A stretch of DNA of 64,000 nt from Candidatus Enterococcus myersii (GTDB lineage Bacteria; Bacillota; Bacilli; Lactobacillales; Enterococcaceae). Shown here piece by piece: positions 8,842 to 19,542 of the stretch. The notes below the pieces were generated by a model. The model made no database searches. It saw only the letters and a list, made by a program, of their open reading frames with translations, and was not told the DNA's origin. Made by a program: the position numbers and the translations under genes. The DNA lies in the NCBI RefSeq assembly GCF_017316025.1, contig NZ_JAFLVT010000008.1:496001-560000 (forward strand), written 5' to 3'. How positions within the stretch are numbered: position 1 is the first letter of the stretch; the number at the start of each line of letters is the position of its first letter.

Positions 8842-9476
8842 TCGTCTGCCCCCCTTAAAGCTTTTGGCGTTAAATAGTTTTCTAATAAACCTAAAAGAAA
8901 ATCACTTAATAAAGCCAATAGTGTTACTGGAATAGTCCCAGCAAAAATTAAATCAGGTTGGTAGTTATTTAACCCGCTGAAAATTAGATCCCCCAAACCG
9001 CCAGCACCGATATAAGAGGCTAGCGTTGCCCAGGCGATGACATAAACTGAGGCTAAGCGAATTCCGGCCATAATGGTTGGCATCGCAATTGGCAGTTCCA
9101 CACTAAAAATTGACTGCAAATTCGTCATGCCCATTCCGCGGGCGACATCTAGGTAATTGCCATCGACATTTTTCATCCCAATGTAGGTATTCCGTAAAAT
9201 TGGTAAAAGCGAATAGATGAATAAGGCAATAATCGCCGGTACTTTTCCAACACCAAAAATGGGAATCATCAATGCCAAAAGTGCAAGAGAGGGAATAGTT
9301 TGCAACGCAGAGGTGACTGTAATCACAATGTTAGCTGCTTTTTTAAAGCGCGTCAAAAGAACACCTAAAGGCACTGCAATAACAATCCCTAATAGTAAAG
9401 CAAAAAAAGATATATAAATATGCTCAAAACTTTTATTTAAAATTTCAGAACCGTGTTTTGCAAAAAAATCAGCCAT
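8838..9476 (-). CDS. opuCB: Glycine betaine/carnitine/choline ABC transporter permease OpuCB
   Basis: A 212-residue membrane permease, paralogous to OpuCD further down the operon, with about five membrane helices and the coupling region [20 protein letters not shown]. It begins 3 bases after the opuCA stop and overlaps the opuCC start by 4 bases. Together with OpuCD it forms the transmembrane pore of the OpuC osmolyte importer. Confidence 0.88.
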   Translation of the reverse strand: MADFFAKHGSEILNKSFEHIYISFFALLLGIVIAVPLGVLLTRFKKAANIVITVTSALQTIPSLALLALMIPIFGVGKVPAIIALFIYSLLPILRNTYIGMKNVDGNYLDVARGMGMTNLQSIFSVELPIAMPTIMAGIRLASVYVIAWATLASYIGAGGLGDLIFSGLNNYQPDLIFAGTIPVTLLALLSDFLLGLLENYLTPKALRGADE

Positions 9477-9479
9477 GCT

Positions 9480-10643
9480 TTACGCCTCCTCTTTTGCAGA
9501 TTCAATCGCTTCACTGATGGAAGCTTCATCACCCCATAAAACATCGTAAACAATATCAACCAATGAGGCACGGGTTAAAATTCCGACGACGCGGGTTTTT
9601 TGATCCACCACTGGAACATATTTTAAGCCCCGTTTTAAAATGCGCTGCAACACGTCCCGTAGTAATTTATCTTCTTTGACATAAAAGACGTCTTTATTCA
9701 AAATATCCCCCACACTAGAGGCTTTTCCGCGCATTTTATCGATAGACTCGACGTCGATAAACCCTTTTAATATTTTGCTGTTATCTGTTACCAGTAGCGT
9801 ATCCACGCGTTTTTCCCGCATCAAAGAGATTGCTTCACGTAAAGATTTTTCTGGTGTAATCGTAATCGCGCTTTTTAGCATAACTTCGCCAACGGTGGTT
9901 GTATCGGGTTTGGCTTGTAATAAGCGGTCTTCACCAATTAATTCTTCGACGAACTCATTCGCAGGATTACGCAAGATATTTTCTGGCGTATCAAATTGGA
10001 TCACTTTACCTTCACTCATAATGACAATGCGGTTGGCTAATTTTAAAGCTTCGTCCATATCGTGGGTAACAAAAACAATCGTTTTACCTAAACGTTCTTG
10101 TAGATCCTTCACTAAATCCTGTAATGCGTCACGGGTAATGGGATCTAAGGCACCAAAAGGTTCATCCATTAAAATGATGTCTTGGTTGGCTGCAAGGGCG
10201 CGTACTACCCCAATGCGCTGTTGTTGACCGCCGGAGAGTTCAGCTGGGTAACGATCTAACATTTCTCGTGGTAATTCCACTAGATCAATCATTTTTTCTG
10301 CAGTTTCTTTGCGAGTTTGTTCATCTACTTTCAGTAGCTTTTGGACCAAGGTAATATTTTCTCGAATCGTCATATGGGGCATTAAGCCGATATTTTGAAT
10401 TACATAGCCAATTTTGCGTCGTAATTCCACCGGATTAACTTCCTTGATGTCTTTGTCATTAATTAAAATTTTTCCTTTTGTCGGTTCATTCATCCGGTTA
10501 ATCATCCGCATACAAGTCGTTTTACCAGAACCACTTGTGCCGATAAAACAGATAAATTCCCCCTTATCAAAAGACAAATTGACGTCTTCGACAGCGACTT
10601 TGCCGCCTTTGTAAATTTTTGTTACATGTTGAAATTCGATCAA
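9480..10643 (-). CDS. opuCA: Glycine betaine/carnitine/choline ABC transporter ATPase OpuCA, with CBS domains
   Basis: A 387-residue ATP-binding subunit. Walker A is GTSGSGKTT (residues ~35-43), the signature is LSGGQQQRIG, and Walker B is IILMDEPFGALD. From about residue 250 the chain carries two CBS repeats, the sensor module in OpuA/OpuC ATPases that responds to ionic strength or cyclic dinucleotides. The start codon is TTG at 10643, with GAGGTG 7 bases upstream. This is the first gene of opuCA-CB-CC-CD. A c-di-AMP link would fit the nearby KimA, since both proteins manage osmotic balance, but that is inference. Confidence 0.9.
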   Translation of the reverse strand: MIEFQHVTKIYKGGKVAVEDVNLSFDKGEFICFIGTSGSGKTTCMRMINRMNEPTKGKILINDKDIKEVNPVELRRKIGYVIQNIGLMPHMTIRENITLVQKLLKVDEQTRKETAEKMIDLVELPREMLDRYPAELSGGQQQRIGVVRALAANQDIILMDEPFGALDPITRDALQDLVKDLQERLGKTIVFVTHDMDEALKLANRIVIMSEGKVIQFDTPENILRNPANEFVEELIGEDRLLQAKPDTTTVGEVMLKSAITITPEKSLREAISLMREKRVDTLLVTDNSKILKGFIDVESIDKMRGKASSVGDILNKDVFYVKEDKLLRDVLQRILKRGLKYVPVVDQKTRVVGILTRASLVDIVYDVLWGDEASISEAIESAKEEA

Positions 10644-10687
10644 TGTGCTTCACCTCTTCATCTTTTTTCCCTGTAGGTATCACTACT

Positions 10688-10716
10688 AGTATGAAAGTAA
10701 ATGGAAAATATGACAA
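10688..10716 (-). promoter_or_regulatory. Candidate promoter of the opuC operon
   Basis: On the minus strand TTGTCA, 17 bases, CATACT, about 45 bases before the opuCA start. The rest of 10717-10940 is AT-rich and shows nothing definite. Confidence 0.45.
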
Positions 10717-10940
10717 ATAATACGCATATTTTTGCAAAAATAAATGAATTAAAGGGTGAATGACAGCGTTTTATTATTTTTGGCTTATTTAAATCCTGTA
10801 TGAAAAAATTCACGTCGGGATAACGAAATCCTAAAGGCAATCTGTAGTTCTTATTAAACAGATAAACTCAAATTAATTTCGTATATTTTTAAATTGATGC
10901 CCTTTGTTTCAAAAAAATTCCAGACACAGAACATGTATGC

Positions 10941-10979
10941 AAAAAAAAGGCCCAGTGACAAAGATTGTCACTGGACCTA
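10941..10979 (-). terminator. Terminator of the dioxygenase gene
   Basis: Read on the minus strand, AGGTCCAGTGACAA pairs with TTGTCACTGGGCCT around a 4-nt loop, followed by eight T residues. It lies just past the stop codon at 10992. Confidence 0.88.
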
Positions 10980-10991
10980 AGTAAAATATTT

Positions 10992-11879
10992 TTAGTCAAC
11001 TGGATATAAATTGGCTTCAATTTCCGCCCGCTTATCAGCTAAAAATGGTGGTAAAGCAAAACTTTCCCCTAACGTTTCCAAAGGTTCATCGATAGTAAAG
11101 CCTGGCGACATCGTAGCAAATTCAAGTCGGTTACCACCTGGTTCACGAATATAGAGACTCTTGAAGTAACCACGGGAAATAATTTCTTCAATATTCCAAT
11201 TTTGCTCTTGTGCTTTTTTATATAAATCATCTAAGGCAGCATCATCTTTTACCGCAAAGGCAACATGGTCGATACTACCACGACCCATCCGCATTTTTTC
11301 TGGGGTCTTTGTTTGATAAATTTCTAAATGTTCACTTTCACTTAGTTTGATTTGACCAGCGACCACATCCCAATCCAAATAGCGTTTGAAAAAGTCCGCC
11401 GTTTTTTCGAGATCAGCTACATGTAGTTGTGTTGAAGCCAACCCGAGGATTTGTTTGTCACCAGGAATATCATTTTTGACCTGTAATTTAGATTTTAATG
11501 GACCTTCTGGTACTTCTGTTAAGATTACAGCTACATTATCAGGATCATCAAAAAATAGTTGATTTTCTTGTTGGGTAGCCGCAACACCGGCATTTTCTAA
11601 CCGTTCTTGCCAATAATTCAAACTATTGTTTGGAATCTTTAATCCAATCGTGGCTAAAAAGTGGTCGTGATCATATCGTTGGCCAAGATGAGGCACAACA
11701 AAAAAAGTAACAACACTGCCGGGACTGCCGGTATAATCCCCGTAGTAGTAATGTAGCATTCTATTATTTTCTTGATTGACAGTATTTTTAACAAAACGCA
11801 TACCCAACAGTTCAGTATAAAACGCAACATTTTGATTGCGGTCTTTGGTTAATAACGAAATATGATGAAACGCTGGCAT
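10992..11879 (-). CDS. Ring-cleavage extradiol dioxygenase of the MhqO/VOC family
   Basis: A 295-residue protein made of two vicinal-oxygen-chelate modules (about 1-140 and 150-290). The first opens with PAFHHISLLTKDRNQNVAFY and the second with STQLHVADLEKTADFFKRYL. VOC metal ligands are plausibly the His of HHIS, the His in SIDHVAFAV and the Glu in GGNRLEFATM. Relatives such as B. subtilis MhqO remove hydroquinones and respond to quinone stress. The start is ATG 11879, since AGAGGTG lies 5 bases ahead; a GTG at 11888 overlaps that site. No MhqR-type regulator lies next to it. The substrate is inferred from the family only. Confidence 0.78.
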   Translation of the reverse strand: MPAFHHISLLTKDRNQNVAFYTELLGMRFVKNTVNQENNRMLHYYYGDYTGSPGSVVTFFVVPHLGQRYDHDHFLATIGLKIPNNSLNYWQERLENAGVAATQQENQLFFDDPDNVAVILTEVPEGPLKSKLQVKNDIPGDKQILGLASTQLHVADLEKTADFFKRYLDWDVVAGQIKLSESEHLEIYQTKTPEKMRMGRGSIDHVAFAVKDDAALDDLYKKAQEQNWNIEEIISRGYFKSLYIREPGGNRLEFATMSPGFTIDEPLETLGESFALPPFLADKRAEIEANLYPVD

Positions 11880-12052
11880 AAAAGACACCTCTTTTTAAAA
11901 TTGGAGAAAACAAAGCAGGGGCTAAGTTTCTCTTACTTAATGTAAGGATACTTGCTAAAAGTCTTTTCAGCAAGTATTGTGTCTCATTCATCGTCAAGGC
12001 TTCTAAAAAGTGTTAAAATACAAAAGACAATTTCAGGAAAAGAGTGGTAAAT

Positions 12053-13084
12053 ATGTTAACAACAGAAGATTTTGATTTTGATTTGCCAGAAGAACTAATT
12101 GCGCAAACGCCCTTGGAAAAACGTTCTAGTTCACGTTTGTTAGTTTTAAATCGGCAAACAGGTGAAATGGAAGACAAACACTTTGGGGATATTATTGATG
12201 AATTGAATTCTGGCGATGCGCTAGTCATGAATGACACGCGTGTTTTACCAGCCCGTTTGCATGGCGAAAAACCAGATACAGGGGGCCATTTGGAAGTTTT
12301 GCTTTTAACCAATACCAAAGGTGATACATGGGAAACACTGATTAAACCTGCTAAAAGAGCTAAAGTGGGGACAGAAATTGTTTTTGGCGATGGTAGATTA
12401 AAAGCCGTGGTAGAAGAAGAGTTAGAACATGGTGGTCGCATTATTACTTTTAAATATACGGGCATTTTCTTAGAAATTTTGGAATCATTAGGAGAAATGC
12501 CGTTACCACCTTATATCAAAGAACGTTTAGAAGACCCAGATCGCTATCAAACAGTATATGCAAAAGAAAATGGTTCGGCGGCAGCACCAACGGCAGGATT
12601 ACACTTTACCCCTGAATTATTAGCCGCAATTGAAGCAAAAGGGGTCAAATTGGTTTATCTAACATTACATGTGGGACTTGGCACATTCCGACCGGTTAGT
12701 GTCGATAATATCGCTGAACACCAGATGCACAGTGAATTTTATCGTCTGACCGAAGAAGCCGCCCAAGTGTTAAATGATGTTCGTGCAAATGGGGGCAAGA
12801 TTGTCGCAGTGGGAACGACATCCATTCGTACCTTGGAGACAATTGGTACGAAATTTGATGGTGAAATTAAGGCAGATAGCGGTTGGACGGATATCTTTAT
12901 TACGCCAGGCTATGAATTTAAAGTTGTCCAAGCTTTCAGTACCAACTTTCACTTGCCAAAATCAACATTAGTTATGTTAGTCAGTGCTTTTGCCGGTCGT
13001 AAATTAACTTTGGATGCTTATCAACATGCCATAAACGAGCGTTACCGCTTCTTTAGTTTTGGCGACGCAATGTTTGTAAAATAA
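12053..13084 (+). CDS. queA: S-adenosylmethionine:tRNA ribosyltransferase-isomerase QueA
   Basis: A 343-residue QueA of normal length. It moves and isomerises the ribosyl group of SAM onto 7-aminomethyl-7-deazaguanine in tRNA to make epoxyqueuosine. Family landmarks are the N-terminal [30 protein letters not shown], the central GLHFT and [11 protein letters not shown], and C-terminal [23 protein letters not shown] 12053 is taken as the start because it gives the usual N-terminus MLTTEDFDF. It ends with its own strong terminator. Its usual partner tgt lies 5 kb downstream, separated by unrelated genes on both strands. Confidence 0.93.
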   Translation: MLTTEDFDFDLPEELIAQTPLEKRSSSRLLVLNRQTGEMEDKHFGDIIDELNSGDALVMNDTRVLPARLHGEKPDTGGHLEVLLLTNTKGDTWETLIKPAKRAKVGTEIVFGDGRLKAVVEEELEHGGRIITFKYTGIFLEILESLGEMPLPPYIKERLEDPDRYQTVYAKENGSAAAPTAGLHFTPELLAAIEAKGVKLVYLTLHVGLGTFRPVSVDNIAEHQMHSEFYRLTEEAAQVLNDVRANGGKIVAVGTTSIRTLETIGTKFDGEIKADSGWTDIFITPGYEFKVVQAFSTNFHLPKSTLVMLVSAFAGRKLTLDAYQHAINERYRFFSFGDAMFVK

Positions 13085-13091
13085 ATGGCGT

Positions 13092-13174
13092 AAAAAAATT
13101 CCTAAGCAGGTAGTGATCCTTTAAGATTAGCTTTGCTCTAATTTTAAAGGGAAATATCCGCTTAGGAATTTTTT
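13092..13174 (+). terminator. Terminator after queA
   Basis: AAAAAATTCCTAAGC pairs with GCTTAGGAATTTTTT across a long, internally paired loop; both arms favour termination in either direction. Confidence 0.8.
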
Positions 13175-13259
13175 ATGGGGAAATAAAGATTTATCCTCCC
13201 TTAACTAGGTTTTGACAAGTTAAAAGCATTTTGCCGGTTTGAGATGTGGCGAAAGTGAA

Positions 13260-13871
13260 TTAGAAAATAAGCGTAACAATATCCACCAATACATGAGAAA
13301 GCCAAGAGCCCCAAATACTGTGATTTGTTTTTAAATAGACGGAGTTAAAAATCAGGCGTGCCACTCCTTGGAGCAGTAAAACGTGGAGCAAGGTTGAAAA
13401 TATGGAACCATCCCAATAAACAAAGCTATGCATCAAGCCAAAAATCAAGGCGCTCAAAAGTGAGCTACTCATTAAAGATAGACCTTTATTTCTAGCGGTT
13501 TCTAAAATGCCGATACCTAATAATTCTTCTCCCATTAACATAAAGGGGATTTTTAACAGCATACTGCCCAGCTGGTTGGCAATGGGATTACCTGCCCAAG
13601 AAAAACCTAAAAAATTAGCCAAGGTACCAACAACAATACCTAAAATTAAGTAACCGACAAATCCTACTAGTATAATCCAAGGATGCTTTGGGAAGGTAAA
13701 AATAGTAAATAAGTCTTTCTTAAAGACGATAAGCCAAGCAGCGATACTTCCTAATAGCAGTGCCCACCAGGCCCATGTGAAAAGCGATAATAGTGTAAAC
13801 CCGATACATAAAAATAAAGCACCCAGCACAATGTTGCGTGTTTGTAGTGGCTTTGATTCTAATCGATTCAT
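13260..13871 (-). CDS. CPBP-family intramembrane metalloprotease (CAAX protease-like)
   Basis: A 203-residue integral membrane protein with about six hydrophobic segments. The conserved CPBP/Abi motifs are present in order: GEELLGIGILE (paired Glu), FGLMHSF (His) and LSHVLVD (His/Asp). Bacterial members cut membrane-linked substrates or protect against self-made bacteriocins; the target here is unknown. GGAGA stands 7 bases before ATG 13871. A possible promoter lies at 13916-13944, and a longer transcript could also enter from the non-coding region upstream. Confidence 0.82.
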   Translation of the reverse strand: MNRLESKPLQTRNIVLGALFLCIGFTLLSLFTWAWWALLLGSIAAWLIVFKKDLFTIFTFPKHPWIILVGFVGYLILGIVVGTLANFLGFSWAGNPIANQLGSMLLKIPFMLMGEELLGIGILETARNKGLSLMSSSLLSALIFGLMHSFVYWDGSIFSTLLHVLLLQGVARLIFNSVYLKTNHSIWGSWLSHVLVDIVTLIF

Positions 13872-13915
13872 TTAAATTTCTCCTTTCTATTTTTTTAGCG
13901 TGACCTACATAAATT

Positions 13916-13944
13916 ATTGTAACAGCCAAACTTCTTAATGAAAA
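13916..13944 (-). promoter_or_regulatory. Candidate promoter of the CPBP gene
   Basis: Minus strand TTTTCA, 17 bases, TACAAT, 45 bases before the start codon. Confidence 0.4.
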
Positions 13945-14029
13945 AAGATAGCGCTTTAGATAATCAAAAGAGCAACACTGAAGTTTATCGAAATACTATT
14001 TGTATACTTTTTTGCAATAGTTAAAAAGA

Positions 14030-14414
14030 CAAAAAGAAGAGGATGGGCTCTCGAGTGCCCATCCTCTTTTATATCATGGAAGGATTTGTTGAAAAGGGTA
14101 TTTGCAGTTTATATATGCAAAGTATTAATCTCTTGTGTTAAACATAAAATTTTGTTTTCACTACATTTTCTACACTAAAACATGTGATTCTTGTTGCTAT
14201 TCACTTGTAATTTTGTATCCTGTAATTGTTACGTATTGATTTTTTTACTACATGTTGCTTAATTCTCAACCTCTAATACGCATTCACTATTTATAATTTG
14301 GTGCTACTTCACACATATAAATCTAGGTGAATCTTGTACATCGAACAACTTTTAGCTTGTTTAATTTTTCTTCTTTTCGAGATCTCCTTTCCAACAAATA
14401 TCTTCCTTCCTTAC
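14030..14414 (-). ncRNA. Probable small RNA or long untranslated leader, about 385 nt
   Basis: A near-consensus minus-strand promoter (14421-14449) and a strong minus-strand terminator (about 14030-14068) bracket roughly 385 bases with no convincing gene. The best short frame (TTG near the 5' end, 23 codons) is poor. Purine-rich AAAGGAGATC lies about 30 bases into the transcript but has no ATG at a useful distance. The product could be a free small RNA. It could also be a terminated leader for the CPBP gene, whose ATG is 160 bases beyond the hairpin. I cannot match it to a known RNA family. The promoter overlaps a catabolite-repression-like site. Confidence 0.55.
14037..14068 (-). terminator. 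Strong hairpin ending the putative small RNA
   Basis: AGAGGATGGGC and GCCCATCCTCT form an 11-12 bp stem around an 8-nt loop. T-rich sequence lies on both sides, so it could stop transcription either way; only the minus strand has a fitting promoter. Confidence 0.85.
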
Positions 14415-14420
14415 ACCCAT

Positions 14421-14449
14421 AGTATAGCACGATATAAAAGCGCTTTCAA
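14421..14449 (-). promoter_or_regulatory. Near-consensus promoter with overlapping cre-like site
   Basis: Minus strand TTGAAA, exactly 17 bases, TATACT. The -35 region is part of TTGAAAGCGCTTTTA, which fits the CcpA cre consensus WTGNAANCGNWNNCW with one mismatch. This would make the transcript catabolite-repressed. Confidence 0.65.
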
Positions 14450-14594
14450 GTAATAAACTCACCTTTTTCAAAAGAAAATTCCTACCTTAAATATGAATAA
14501 AATATGAACATTTGTGAAAAAACCGCATATAATTTGTGGTCTTAAAAAATCATATGTTATAGTTAGATTGTGAATCAAATTAAAGGGAGAGAAG

Positions 14595-17234
14595 ATGATG
14601 GACTATTATAAAAAAACAGCAGATGAAATAGTGAAGGAGTTTTCTTCACAAAGTAAAGCAGGCCTTAGTCAAGATGAAGTAAAAAAGCGTTATGAAAAAT
14701 ATGGACCAAACCGTTTTGCTGAAGAAAAAAAAGATTCCATGCTAAAGAAAATTTTATTAAGTTTAACGGATTTTACTACATTAGTTTTAATGGTAGCGGC
14801 AATTATTTCGTTTTACACCGCCATTGCAACGGATCATGGTGACTTATTTGAAGGAATTTTGATTATTGCGATTATTGTCATTAATTCGGTTTTGACAATT
14901 GTGCAAGAAGGAAATGCTGAAAAAGCGCTCAGTGCGTTGCAGGATATGAACAAACAAACGGCAACTGTTATAAGAGACGGTCAGCAAAAAGATATCGATG
15001 CGGATGAATTAGTACCAGGTGATTTATTGGTTATTGAAAATGGTGCAATGATTGCGGCGGATGCTCGTTTAACGCAAGCTTCCCAATTGCGAATTGAGGA
15101 GTCTGCGTTGACCGGGGAAAGTGAGCCGGTGGAAAAAGATGCTGATTTTGTTAGTGAGGAACAATTGCCATTAGGAGATCAGCAAAACATGGTCTTCAAA
15201 GGCTGTACTGTCGTAAATGGACGCGGACAAGCGATTGTTACTGCTACCGGGATGCAAACGCAAATGGGTAAAATTGCGGGCTTGTTAAGTGACTCAGGCA
15301 CTTCTTTGACACCTTTACAAAAAAGGTTAAATCAATTAGGCAAACGAATCAGTTTAATTGCTTTGGTTGCTGCAGCTTTAGTCTTTTTAATTGGGTATTT
15401 ACAAAATGAGCCAATTTTAGAGATGTTTATGACGTCGGTTTCTTTAGCTGTTGCGGCAGTTCCTGAAACCCTAACTGTCATTGTCACATTAACATTAGCT
15501 TATGGCGTGCAGAAAATGGCCAAGAAAAATGCAATCATTAGACGATTACCGGCAGTCGAAACGCTCGGGACTGCAAGTGTGATCTGTTCGGATAAAACTG
15601 GTACCTTGACTCAAAATAAAATGCAGGTTCGCCGTGTTTGGTCTAGAGGTGATGAAGTAACAGATGTTGAAGATGGCATGACAGATGAAGCGATGGAAGT
15701 ATTAAAAATTGCCAGCCTTTGTACCGATGTCATTGTAGAAAAAGGCGAAGATGATGAAGTAATCGTTAAGGGTAACCCGACAGAAGTTGCCATTGTAAGA
15801 GCGATTGAAGAAAATTATCATACAAAAAAAGAATTAGATGAAGAATATCCGCGGATTGCAGAATTGCCTTTTGATTCACAGCGCAAGATGATGACAACGG
15901 TGCATAAAATGGGGAATAAGAAATTTCTTTCCGTTACCAAAGGCGCCTTTGATGTTTTAATGCCCAAATTTCATTATGGGGACGTAGAGCGGGCACAAGT
16001 TGTAAATGATCGTTTTGGGAAAAAGGCGTTGCGCGTCATTGCAGTTGGGTATCGAATCTTTGAGGCAGAGCCAACTGAGATCACTTCGGAAAATTTGGAA
16101 CAAGATTTACGCTTACTGGGATTAGTGGGGATGATCGATCCGCCGCGACCTGAAAGTAAAGGTGCGATTAAAAAAGCACGCAAGGCAGGAATTAAGACCG
16201 TTATGATTACAGGGGACCACGTGGTAACTGCTAGTGCAATCGCCAAAGAGCTAGGTATTTTGAATCACAAAAATCAAGCAATCTCCGGGGCGCAATTGCA
16301 AAAATTAACCGATGATGAATTAGATGGAAAAGTAAAAGATTTAACCGTCTATGCTCGTGTAACACCAGAAGATAAAATCAGAATTGTAAAATCATGGCAG
16401 CGAACGGGTGCTGTCGTGGCCATGACCGGAGATGGTGTCAATGATGCACCGGCACTAAATGCTAGTGACGTTGGATGTGCGATGGGAATTACCGGGACAG
16501 ATGTTGCCAAAGGAGCAGCAGATATTGTTTTAACCGACGATAATTTTGCTACAATTGTTGATGCAGTTGCGCAGGGACGAACTGTTTATCAAAATATCCG
16601 TAAAGCGATCAACTTTTTATTAAGCTGTAATATCTCAGAAATTTTCATTGTCCTTATTGCCATGCTGATTGGCTGGGGAGCACCATTTAGTGCTGTGCAA
16701 TTGCTATTTGTAAATGTTGTAGCAGACGGCTTGCCAGGCTTTGCCTTAGGAAGAGAGCCAGCTGAAGCGGGAATTATGAATGAGCCACCAATTCCAGCTC
16801 ATGAAGGAATTTTTGCCCGTGGTCTTTGGCAGAAGATTGCGGTAAATGCAGGTATCTTTACTGTAGTAACACTATTTGGTTATTATCTTGGTTCTTTTGT
16901 GGATAGCGTTAGTCCATGGGTAGATGCAAGTGCTGAAGTAGGTCAGACGGTTGCCTTTTTAGTCTTAGCCTATTCTTCGATTATTCATGTTTTTAATGTT
17001 CGGAGCAGTCGTTCGATTTTCCAAGTGAAATTAGCAACGAATAAATCATTGTTTGAAATGGCAGTCTTAGCGATTTTGATTACAACTGCAATTGCTTTGT
17101 TGCCTTTTACACAAGACTTGTTTAATTTAGTGCATATTAGCTTAAATCACTGGTTTTTAGTGGCGATTTTATCAATCGTCCCGGTATTTGTAAATGAAAT
17201 GATTAAGTTTCATTTTTCAACTGACGAAGAATAA
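14595..17234 (+). CDS. P-type cation-transporting ATPase, probably calcium (P2A type)
   Basis: An 879-residue P-type ATPase. It has an N-terminal cation-ATPase domain, the actuator loop with LTGESEPVEKD, phosphorylation motif SDKTGTLTQNKM (Asp333), the hinge TGDGVNDAPAL, and about ten membrane helices. Ca2+-site residues known from SERCA have equivalents: the Glu after Pro in M4 (AVPETLTV), Asn and Glu in M5 (SCNISEIF), and Asn...Asp in M6 (FVNVVADGLP). The M4 motif is PETLT rather than the usual PEGLP, so ion choice is less certain. It probably expels Ca2+ from the cytoplasm. AAAGGGAGA precedes ATG 14595, and a second ATG follows at once. Confidence 0.85.
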   Translation: MMDYYKKTADEIVKEFSSQSKAGLSQDEVKKRYEKYGPNRFAEEKKDSMLKKILLSLTDFTTLVLMVAAIISFYTAIATDHGDLFEGILIIAIIVINSVLTIVQEGNAEKALSALQDMNKQTATVIRDGQQKDIDADELVPGDLLVIENGAMIAADARLTQASQLRIEESALTGESEPVEKDADFVSEEQLPLGDQQNMVFKGCTVVNGRGQAIVTATGMQTQMGKIAGLLSDSGTSLTPLQKRLNQLGKRISLIALVAAALVFLIGYLQNEPILEMFMTSVSLAVAAVPETLTVIVTLTLAYGVQKMAKKNAIIRRLPAVETLGTASVICSDKTGTLTQNKMQVRRVWSRGDEVTDVEDGMTDEAMEVLKIASLCTDVIVEKGEDDEVIVKGNPTEVAIVRAIEENYHTKKELDEEYPRIAELPFDSQRKMMTTVHKMGNKKFLSVTKGAFDVLMPKFHYGDVERAQVVNDRFGKKALRVIAVGYRIFEAEPTEITSENLEQDLRLLGLVGMIDPPRPESKGAIKKARKAGIKTVMITGDHVVTASAIAKELGILNHKNQAISGAQLQKLTDDELDGKVKDLTVYARVTPEDKIRIVKSWQRTGAVVAMTGDGVNDAPALNASDVGCAMGITGTDVAKGAADIVLTDDNFATIVDAVAQGRTVYQNIRKAINFLLSCNISEIFIVLIAMLIGWGAPFSAVQLLFVNVVADGLPGFALGREPAEAGIMNEPPIPAHEGIFARGLWQKIAVNAGIFTVVTLFGYYLGSFVDSVSPWVDASAEVGQTVAFLVLAYSSIIHVFNVRSSRSIFQVKLATNKSLFEMAVLAILITTAIALLPFTQDLFNLVHISLNHWFLVAILSIVPVFVNEMIKFHFSTDEE

Positions 17235-17275
17235 AAAATTCCTGAAATTTTTAGAACGCTCTTTTTACGCTAAGA

Positions 17276-17326
17276 TAAAAAAACCTCTGTTGCCTTCATC
17301 TAAAATGAAAGTAACAGAGGTTTTTT
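17276..17326. terminator. Bidirectional terminator between the ATPase and DUF975 genes
   Basis: AAAAAACCTCTGTT and AACAGAGGTTTTTT flank a partly paired loop. A-rich and T-rich ends serve both converging genes. Confidence 0.85.
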
Positions 17327-17357
17327 GTGTTTGATCTTTTTACACTAGCATGACTTA

Positions 17358-18098
17358 TTAAAAAGTTTCGGCTTCGTTTGGTAAGTTGTTGTAAAAAGCT
17401 GCTTTAGTGGCATAAATATAAGGATTTAACCATAAGTAGCCAATACCGCAAGTCAATACGGCCAAGATGTGCCAACCGATAAAGCTTAGATCCAACCAGA
17501 ATAACTGGCCTTTGTAGCCGTTCATTAAGCGACGGCTTGCAGTAATACATTCAAGATAACCTGGTTTTTGGCCAGTACCATCTAAAATATCGTAATAGAT
17601 AAAGTTCGCTTGTGAATAAGAATAACTTTTAACAATCCCAGGAATTAAGAATAGTAAAGACCACAAACCAATAAAGATTGTTGAAAGTAAGTAAATACAT
17701 ACAACGCCAACTAGATAAGGGCTTTTGAATGCGCGGAAAATATCACTCATTGGATGGATGTCCACACGTTTGCCACGGTAAATATCTAAGAAAGTCCAAG
17801 ACATTCCAGAGACAAAAATAGAGGTCAGAAGCCCGCTAATAATGCCGCCACCTTGTTGTCCAATTTGTGCTGTCCAAGAGACATCACCGTTACTGTTTTG
17901 AATCCCATTTGAAACGGTATCCAATGTATCAGGACTAAAAAGTGCGATACCACTAATAATAGCAATAAGAGGAATGATAATAATTGCTGCAATTGCAATA
18001 CCAATAACCGTTGGGATTAAGTTCATTAAAACGGCATCTTTCCAGCGCCCTTGTAGCATTTGTTTTGCTTCTAACTTTAATTCACCAGATGATTTCAT
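17358..18098 (-). CDS. DUF975-family membrane protein
   Basis: A 246-residue membrane protein. The N-terminal ELKLEAKQMLQGRWKDAVLM is the usual DUF975 opening, followed by about five or six hydrophobic segments. The MSDIFRAFKSPYLVGV and SYSQANFIYYDI regions are also typical. DUF975 function is not established. ATG 18098 is used, because AAAAAGGAG lies 8 bases upstream; the open frame extends to a TTG at 18119 that overlaps this site. Monocistronic on the minus strand. Confidence 0.8.
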   Translation of the reverse strand: MKSSGELKLEAKQMLQGRWKDAVLMNLIPTVIGIAIAAIIIIPLIAIISGIALFSPDTLDTVSNGIQNSNGDVSWTAQIGQQGGGIISGLLTSIFVSGMSWTFLDIYRGKRVDIHPMSDIFRAFKSPYLVGVVCIYLLSTIFIGLWSLLFLIPGIVKSYSYSQANFIYYDILDGTGQKPGYLECITASRRLMNGYKGQLFWLDLSFIGWHILAVLTCGIGYLWLNPYIYATKAAFYNNLPNEAETF

Positions 18099-18298
18099 TT
18101 TTTTCAACTCCTTTTTCAAAGTAATATTAGTATAACAAAAACTTTAACTTTTGGAAAATTACAAGAATTTTTCTGTATTTTGCCTTTTTTTAAGGGAATA
18201 AAAGCACATTTATTAAGAGAAAATAACAGTAGAAATTATGACCTTGCAAATTTTTTCCCGAGCCTTTATGATGGTTGAAGCTACAAAGAACAAAGTAG

Positions 18299-19462
<1,164 letters not shown>

Positions 19463-19542
19463 AATTCATAGAAAAAACTAGTTTAAGTAAAGAATCTTTG
19501 TTAAAGTTATTCTTGTGAATCAAATTAAACGAGGTGAATAAA

